Of a DNA stretch of 64,000 bases, positions 58,506 through 64,000 are shown piece after piece. Made by a program: the position numbers and the translations under genes. Under the pieces are notes generated by a model. It searched no databases. It worked only from the letters and a program-made list of their open reading frames with translations, and was not told the DNA's origin. Every line of letters begins with the position of its first letter. Positions within the stretch are counted from its first letter, which is position 1. This DNA comes from Austropuccinia psidii. Lineage: Eukaryota; Basidiomycota; Pucciniomycetes; Pucciniales; Sphaerophragmiaceae. The stretch lies in the NCBI GenBank assembly GCA_023105745.1, contig JALGQZ010000005.1:2643501-2707500 (forward strand). Reading direction: 5' to 3'.

Positions 58506-59867
58506 ATGCCAGTTCAGCATAGTCCCCCAGCCAAAAATACTAGATCCCAAAGAATTCAAGCTGTTCTCACTCCTACAGCAAGGGCTCCTCTTGATTGCAC
58601 ACCATCAGTTCATCAACTGAGTGTAAATTTAGACAGAGGACCACCAATGGAAGGAGCAGCACCCTCAAGAAGAGGTGGAATGAAATCTAGAAGATCAAGA
58701 TCTTTCTCTGGACTTTTGGGTGGCTACCCTGGCATGTCTGAAGGTGCAAGAGCAAGACAAGGGGAAGTTGAAGATGAAGAGGGGGAAGAGTCTGTGGAAG
58801 AGGAAGATTCTGGGGAAACTGAAGTGGCAGATGCCTTGGCAAATGTTCCAGAGGTGCCTCAGGGTTCTAATCTAGCCCTTTCTAGTCAACCTCTTGTCTC
58901 TCAAACTGATCCAAGTCTCCTCAAGATGATGGAGCAGATGACTCAATTCATGGGACAACTCACTCAAGCAGTTGCCCCCAGGGACAATTCCAAAGCCCCT
59001 GCTTTCAAGACTCCATCCATGAAGGCACCTGATTCTTTTGATGGTACTCAAGCTCATAGGTTGAGAGGATTTATCCAATCCTGTCAACTAATTTTCCATA
59101 ATGATCCAGCAAATTTCTTCTCTGACAGGAAGAAAGTTCTTTACTCAACTTCTTTTCTCACTGGTAGAGCTGGCAAATGGATTGAACCTTACCTCTCAAA
59201 TATTTCCAATGAAGACCCTTCCTACCTCCTCAATAATTGGCCATTGTTTGAATCTCAATTATTCACTCTGTTTGGTGACCCCAATGAAGTCAGGAAAGCT
59301 GAACAAGAGTTGGACAATTTGAGGATGAAGGAAAGTGGTCATGTTTCCTTGTACATAGCAGATTTCAGAAGCTTAATGTCAAGAATTGGAGATTGGGGGG
59401 AAAGAGCTTATATCCATGTTTACAGAAGAGGATTGGCATCAAGATTATTGGATCAGTTGGCTTCTCACCCTGGAACTTTTGATACTCTTCAAGAACTTAT
59501 GGATGTCACTCTGGAATTAGACACAAGATATCATGAGAGGCAAAAGGAAAAGGGTGGCAATCAAGAGAAGAAGCCTCCAGTAATTGGATCCAATCAGTCT
59601 AGGCCTCCTCAAAACTCATCTTCAAAGAGGCCTCACCAGAAGAAGAATAAGAAGGGCAAGCAATTCCAATCTTCAAAGGACAAGCCCCATGCTGCTCTCC
59701 TCAATAAGGACAATAAATTAATCGGTTCTGAAAAGGAGAGGAGGATTAAAGAGGGGTTGTGTACTTATTGTGGTGGAAAGCACCCAATTGAAAAATGCTT
59801 CAAGAGACCTCAGAACAAGCCTGGGTCATCATCAAGAGGCTTCCCTAGCAAGCAGGGAAAAGCCTGA
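58506..59867 (+). CDS. Element-E Gag
   Basis: 453 residues. A basic N-terminus and an acidic stretch (EDEEGEESVEEEDSGETE) are followed by a retrotransposon gag domain (APDSFDGTQAHRLRGFIQSC, RAGKWIEPYLSN, SLYIADFRSLMSRIGDWGER) and a basic tail. The zinc knuckle CTYCGGKHPIEKCF has CX2CX3HX4C spacing, one residue shorter than the standard CX2CX4HX4C. It forms the particle and packages RNA. The stop lies six bases past a slippery heptamer that leads into pol. Confidence 0.9.
   Translation: MPVQHSPPAKNTRSQRIQAVLTPTARAPLDCTPSVHQLSVNLDRGPPMEGAAPSRRGGMKSRRSRSFSGLLGGYPGMSEGARARQGEVEDEEGEESVEEEDSGETEVADALANVPEVPQGSNLALSSQPLVSQTDPSLLKMMEQMTQFMGQLTQAVAPRDNSKAPAFKTPSMKAPDSFDGTQAHRLRGFIQSCQLIFHNDPANFFSDRKKVLYSTSFLTGRAGKWIEPYLSNISNEDPSYLLNNWPLFESQLFTLFGDPNEVRKAEQELDNLRMKESGHVSLYIADFRSLMSRIGDWGERAYIHVYRRGLASRLLDQLASHPGTFDTLQELMDVTLELDTRYHERQKEKGGNQEKKPPVIGSNQSRPPQNSSSKRPHQKKNKKGKQFQSSKDKPHAALLNKDNKLIGSEKERRIKEGLCTYCGGKHPIEKCFKRPQNKPGSSSRGFPSKQGKA
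59855..59861 (+). promoter_or_regulatory. -1 ribosomal frameshift site GGGAAAA
   Basis: GGGAAAA sits in the Gag frame as CAG-GGA-AAA (59853-59861), the exact X-XXY-YYZ register for a -1 slip, with GCC-TGA following. After the slip the reading continues AGC-CTG-AGT-GGG into the pol frame with no stop. Pol has no ATG near its start, so a shift is the simplest way to make it. Confidence 0.75.
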
Positions 59868-59881
59868 GTGGGAATCATGAT

Positions 59882-62800
59882 GTGTTCAATGGTTCTCACT
59901 TATTTCCTTCAAGAGCACAATTGTGCACTCTGAATACTAGTGTCAAGAAATCTTTAAAATTTCTCATTTTTTCTTCAATCTCTGATATTTTTTATAGTAT
60001 TCTCATTGATTCTGGTGCTACAAACTCTTTTATTGCAAAGAATTTTGTTCTCAAGTACTCATTGACTCTGTCAGAGCTCCCTGAAAAGATTCCTCTTTTC
60101 ATTTTGGATTCTAATGAATCCCCTGCCTTGTTCATCACCCATTATACCAAGTGGGTAGTTGACTTGCCTTCCTTCCCAAGCTTTGAATGGGATTTCTTTA
60201 TCATAGATTCACCCAAAGGAGAAGACCTGATATTGGGCTATGATTTCCTTTACCATTTCAATCCCATTATTGATTGGAAAAATGGATTGATCACCTATGA
60301 TTCTAATCATAAGGATTCTAGTGGTATTATTCCTTCTACTAGTAATGACTTAGCCACTGCTGTCAACAGTGTTGCTCTGGCTGGTGAACTTAAGACACCT
60401 TCCATCCCTTCTTCTGTCCATATCCCTTCCATAATTCCCTCTCAGTCATTACTTCCATCAAGAGATGAAGTCTTCAAAGAGATAAAGGATGTTGGAGAAG
60501 ATGTTGCCATATCTTCACTTCATCTCTTCCAAGGGGATATGGACCTTCCTCCCTTATCTTTTCATGCATCCCTGGAGGAGCAGTGGGATGAGGAGGAAGA
60601 GCCAGAAGAAATTGAAACTGTGCTGAAGGTTGTTCCTCCTGCTTATCACCAATATTTGGATGTATTCTCCAAGGTGAAAGCAGAGAAACTTCCTCCACAC
60701 CGCGCCTGTGATCACCATATCGAATTGGAGGGTCTTCTACCTCCAATTGGTGTTATCTACTCATTATCAAATCAAGAGTCAGAAACACTGCGGGCCTACA
60801 TTTCAGAGAATGTAGAGAAAGGTTTCATTAGACCAAGCTCCTCTTCAACAGGAGCACCTGTCCTTTTTGTCAAGAAAAAGGATGGAGGTCTTTGTTTGTG
60901 TGTTGACTACCGCAAACTCAATGCTGTCACTAGGAAGAACAGATACCCTGTTCCTCCTATGAATCAGCTTCTTACCGTATTCAACGGTTCCACTATCTTC
61001 TCCAAGATAGATTTGCGTGGTGCATATAACCTTCTGAGAATCAAAGAGGGGGATGAGCACTTAACTGCCTTTAGAACCAAATATGGCAGTTATGAGTATT
61101 TGGTCATGCCATTTGGTTTGACCAATGCTCCTGCTTCTTTCCAAAATCTAGTAAATGATATCTTTGCAGATTTTTTGGATGTGTTTGTTGTGGTTTATCT
61201 AGATGATATTATGGTCTTTTCCAGTTCTGAGGAGGAACATGTCAAACATGTGGCCTCTGTCCTCCAAAGACTGAGGGACAATAATCTATTTGCCAAAGCC
61301 TTCAAATGTGTATTCCATGCCTCAAGTGTGGAATACTTGGGCTATGTTGTTTCAAGTGATGGCCTCAAGATGGATTATTCAAAAGTTCAGCAAATCCTCA
61401 ATTGGCCTCAGCCCAGAAACATCAGGGCTCTTCAATCTTTTCTTGGCTTTGCCAATTTTTATCGACGTTTCATTAAAAATTATTCTAAAAAAATCACTTC
61501 TCTCACTTCCCTCCTTAAAAAAGATTCTCCCTTTATCTTCAATGAGGAAGCTCTTAGTCAGTTTCAAGCACTCAAAGAAGCTTTCACCTCTGCTCCTATC
61601 TTATCTCATTTTAATCCTTCTCTACCTACTATAGTAGAGACTGATGCTTCTGATTATGCATTGGGCGCCGTACTGAGTCAGGTGAATGACTCTCGAAAGC
61701 ATCCCATTGCATTTGATAGTCGCAAGCTCTTACCAGCTGAGCTCAACTATGAGATTCATGACAAGGAACTCCTTGGCATAGTTTGGGCTCTCAAGCGCTG
61801 GAGAGCATTTCTTCTTTCTCTTTCCAATTCTTTTGAGGTCTTGACAGACCACTCTTCCTTGCAGTATTTCATGTCTTCCAAAGTTCTTACTCGTCGTCAG
61901 GCCCGTTGGGCTGAGTTTCTCTCTGAGTTTCATTTCACTATCACTTACCGCCCAGGCAGGCTGGCCACTTTACCAGATGCCTTGTCACGTCGGGACGACA
62001 TGTACCCAGAGAGGGGGGTGGACTTCATCATCAAGAATCCTCAAAATCTTCATCAAGCTCTTAAGCAAGATGGAATTCAAGAGTCAAGATTCTTCTCAAT
62101 CAAAGTGGAAATTTTCTCAGATTTAGTGGACAAGATTCAAAAAGAAGTATGGCAAGACAAAGACTATAAAGAAATACTCAAGCAACTAGCAAGAGGTGAA
62201 TCAGTTCCAGATTATTCTCTTGAACCTCAAGCCAAGTTATTATTATTCAAAGACAGAGTGGTAATTCCAAGCAATGAAGAACTTCAACTCAATATTCTTC
62301 AAAAGCGTCATGACTCACCATTGGCTGGCCATCCTGGCCAGGAGAAGACCCTCAAGCTCATCAAGAGGGATTTTTATTGGGCTGGCATGAATCAATTCAT
62401 CAAGGACTATGTGTCCTCATGTCAGCAATGTTCAAGAAAAAAGAACATTCATCACAAGAAGTTTGGATTACTCAAGCCTCTTTCAATTCCATCTGGTCCT
62501 TGGAATTCATTATCAATGAACTTTATCACCCAATTGCCACTGTCCAACAACTTTGATTCAATTTTAGTAGTTGTGGACAGATTCTCAAAAATGGCAATCT
62601 TCATTCCAACTTATGGCACAATCACTGCTCTGGATTTAGCTCAAATATTCATTAGCCATGTATTTTCCAAGCATGGACTCCCAGTCAGTATTGTCAGTGA
62701 TAGAGGATCCTTATTTGTTTCATCATTCTGGACTCAATTGTGTCAGCAGCTCAAGATATCAAGAGATCTTTCAACTGCCTTTCACCCTGAAACAGATGGA

Positions 62801-63583
62801 CAGACAGAGAGGGTAAATCAGATACTAGAACAGTACCTTCGGATGTATGTCAGCTATCATCAAGATGACTGGTACACCTGGCTCCCTCTGGCTGAATTTG
62901 CCTATAATAATGCAGAACATTCATCAACCAAGCAATCACCTTTTTTCACTATTTATGGAAGAAATCCCAGCTTTGACTCAATCCATATTTCTCAAGACTC
63001 ACCTGCTGGAAAGTTATCAACAAAACTCCAATCAGTACAGCAAGTTGTCAAAGAAGAATTAGATTCAGCAATAAGGAGATTCAAGAAGTATGCAGATAGA
63101 AATAGGGCAATTCCACCTGATTTCCAACCTGGGGACAAAGTATGGCTAGCTTCCAAGAACATCAAGACAACAAGACCCACCAAGAAATTATCAGAAAGAT
63201 GGTTGGGACCCTTTGAAGTTCTTAAGAAGATTGGCAGCCATGCATATCACCTCAAGTTGCCTCAGCAATGGAAGACAGTTCACCCTGTATTCCATGTGTC
63301 CTTATTAGAACCAGTCAAGCGTTCAACTATCCCAAATCGTCATCAATTGCCGCCACCACCAGTTTTAGTGGAAGAGCAAGAAGAATGGGAAGTGGCTCAG
63401 GTTCTGGACTCAAAACTCAAAAGAGGTAAATTATGGTATCTTGTAGAGTGGAAAGGATTCAGTGAAGACCCAGAAAGAACCACTTGGGAACCATCTTCCA
63501 ACCTTACCAACTCACCAGACCTTGTCAAGGATTTTCACTCATTGTATCCAGACAAGCCTGGTCCAAATACCTCAAGAGTTTGA
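59882..63583 (+). CDS. Element-E Pol: protease, RT, RNase H, integrase, chromodomain
   Basis: 1233 residues counted from a GTG at 59882; the frame is open upstream into gag, so the true start is the frameshift at 59858. Protease LIDSGATNSFI; reverse transcriptase with CVDYRKLNAVTRKNRYP, MPFGLTNAPASFQ and VYLDDIMVFS; RNase H with ETDASDYALGAVLSQ, DKELLGIVWAL and LTDHSSLQYF; H2C2 finger; integrase core with VSDRGSLFVSSFW and ETDGQTERVNQ (D and E, 35 residues between); and a C-terminal chromodomain (WYLVEWKGFSEDPERTTWEP). The first integrase Asp is Asn: the family's SMDFI reads SMNFI (AAC at 62519-62521, residue ~880). The protein is otherwise full length but probably cannot integrate. Confidence 0.92.
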   Translation: MFNGSHLFPSRAQLCTLNTSVKKSLKFLIFSSISDIFYSILIDSGATNSFIAKNFVLKYSLTLSELPEKIPLFILDSNESPALFITHYTKWVVDLPSFPSFEWDFFIIDSPKGEDLILGYDFLYHFNPIIDWKNGLITYDSNHKDSSGIIPSTSNDLATAVNSVALAGELKTPSIPSSVHIPSIIPSQSLLPSRDEVFKEIKDVGEDVAISSLHLFQGDMDLPPLSFHASLEEQWDEEEEPEEIETVLKVVPPAYHQYLDVFSKVKAEKLPPHRACDHHIELEGLLPPIGVIYSLSNQESETLRAYISENVEKGFIRPSSSSTGAPVLFVKKKDGGLCLCVDYRKLNAVTRKNRYPVPPMNQLLTVFNGSTIFSKIDLRGAYNLLRIKEGDEHLTAFRTKYGSYEYLVMPFGLTNAPASFQNLVNDIFADFLDVFVVVYLDDIMVFSSSEEEHVKHVASVLQRLRDNNLFAKAFKCVFHASSVEYLGYVVSSDGLKMDYSKVQQILNWPQPRNIRALQSFLGFANFYRRFIKNYSKKITSLTSLLKKDSPFIFNEEALSQFQALKEAFTSAPILSHFNPSLPTIVETDASDYALGAVLSQVNDSRKHPIAFDSRKLLPAELNYEIHDKELLGIVWALKRWRAFLLSLSNSFEVLTDHSSLQYFMSSKVLTRRQARWAEFLSEFHFTITYRPGRLATLPDALSRRDDMYPERGVDFIIKNPQNLHQALKQDGIQESRFFSIKVEIFSDLVDKIQKEVWQDKDYKEILKQLARGESVPDYSLEPQAKLLLFKDRVVIPSNEELQLNILQKRHDSPLAGHPGQEKTLKLIKRDFYWAGMNQFIKDYVSSCQQCSRKKNIHHKKFGLLKPLSIPSGPWNSLSMNFITQLPLSNNFDSILVVVDRFSKMAIFIPTYGTITALDLAQIFISHVFSKHGLPVSIVSDRGSLFVSSFWTQLCQQLKISRDLSTAFHPETDGQTERVNQILEQYLRMYVSYHQDDWYTWLPLAEFAYNNAEHSSTKQSPFFTIYGRNPSFDSIHISQDSPAGKLSTKLQSVQQVVKEELDSAIRRFKKYADRNRAIPPDFQPGDKVWLASKNIKTTRPTKKLSERWLGPFEVLKKIGSHAYHLKLPQQWKTVHPVFHVSLLEPVKRSTIPNRHQLPPPPVLVEEQEEWEVAQVLDSKLKRGKLWYLVEWKGFSEDPERTTWEPSSNLTNSPDLVKDFHSLYPDKPGPNTSRV

Positions 63584-64000
63584 TTTATGGTGCTTGGTGG
63601 GGAGAAGAAGTTATGAAAGTAAGTTCCTCTCCTGGCATGCACCTTTAAGGGGGTATTCTACCCATATGTTGTTGTAAGCATCACCTTGGCAACTTTGTGA
63701 GCACTTGTCAATTCTTTGGACAGGTTCAGGAAGCATACAACATCAATACCCTCCATTTGGACCTTATTAAGATATGGCCAAATAGTTTCTTTCTTTCTTT
63801 ATGTTTCATTTTCTTTCTTTATTATCATTTCATTTTATGCCAATCATCATAATTCAAGACATTCATTACTTCAAGTCATTTACGGCAATTCATTTCAGTA
63901 GTCATTTATGGCAATTCATTTCAGAAGGCATTTATGGCAATTTATTTCAGTCTTATGGTGCTTGGTGGGGAGTGGAAGTTATGAAAGTAAGTTCCATCTC
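63584..64000 (+). other. E 3' untranslated region with direct repeats
   Basis: A segment TATGGTGCTTGGTGGGGAG followed by AAGTTATGAAAGTAAGTTCC occurs just after the pol stop (from ~63586) and again from ~63955 to the window end. 63875-63950 holds three tandem ~25-bp units of CATTTAYGGCAATTCATTTCAG. The 3' LTR has not yet started. Confidence 0.65.
63875..63950 (+). repeat. Three tandem ~25-bp repeats
   Basis: Units at 63875-63900, 63901-63926 and 63927-63950 share CATTTATGGCAATTCATTTC with a few substitutions (TACGG in the first, TTTATT in the third). Confidence 0.8.

Larger units (their letters stand above)
57019..64000 (+). mobile_element. Chromodomain Ty3/Gypsy element E (3' end outside window)
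   Basis: Plus-strand element of a lineage distinct from A-C: separate gag and pol frames joined by a -1 slippery site and a clear C-terminal chromodomain. Its 5' LTR is 57019-57781 and its 3' LTR is past the window. Inserted into the 5' LTR of the family-C element. Confidence 0.88.

Noticed and set aside
59882..59884. The GTG at 59882 as the true start of E Pol
   Set aside because: The frame is open upstream through the slippery heptamer, so a frameshifted Gag-Pol is more likely than initiation at GTG.
63875..63950. A CRISPR-like array
   Set aside because: Only three adjoining units without unique spacers, in a eukaryotic retrotransposon tail.

Overview
The window looks like a piece of a transposon-bloated, AT-rich fungal genome, most likely a basidiomycete and plausibly a rust fungus. 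This rests on two conserved host genes split by many short introns, one of them a methyltransferase-Kelch-JmjC fusion of a type known from fungi, set in nested Ty3/Gypsy elements. The species cannot be named from sequence alone.

Layout. 1-6351 is a pile of LTRs: two in plus sense (families A and C), then a family-A solo LTR (2302-6351) that itself carries a family-D solo LTR (2627-4755); both solo LTRs have perfect 5-bp target duplications. 7343-15075 is the only host-gene island. It holds a convergent pair: TYW4/PPM2 (wybutosine synthesis in tRNA-Phe, plus strand, 5 exons, 1107 codons) and QNS1 (glutamine-dependent NAD+ synthetase, minus strand, 19 exons, 709 codons). Their 3' ends lie 327 bp apart and their 5' flanks are CpG-rich. 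15241-23337 holds unassigned DNA, a broken family-C element and a second D LTR.

23338-64000 is a nested stack. A plus-strand family-B element (23338-26482, LTR plus gag) is broken by a minus-strand family-C element (from 26483). C is broken by a minus-strand family-B element (32228-52755, duplication AGTGT). B is broken by a minus-strand family-A element (35203-45570, duplication TTTTG). The right LTR of C is broken at 57019 by a plus-strand chromodomain element E, which runs off the window. A is nearly intact: one stop codon separates its gag-pol frame from its integrase. E has open gag and pol frames joined by a classic -1 slippery heptamer, but its integrase lacks the first catalytic Asp.

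Most interesting signals: (1) an array of RNA stem-loops near the 3' end of family-B LTRs, kept by compensatory changes between diverged copies; (2) a second open frame overlapping gag in the same +1 register in families A and B, with traces in C; (3) two independent insertions into the 9-nt loop of one palindrome in family-C LTRs; (4) CpG-to-TpG/CpA decay of LTRs, implying cytosine methylation of repeats; (5) one primer-binding sequence shared by otherwise different LTR families. All functional statements are inferred from sequence.
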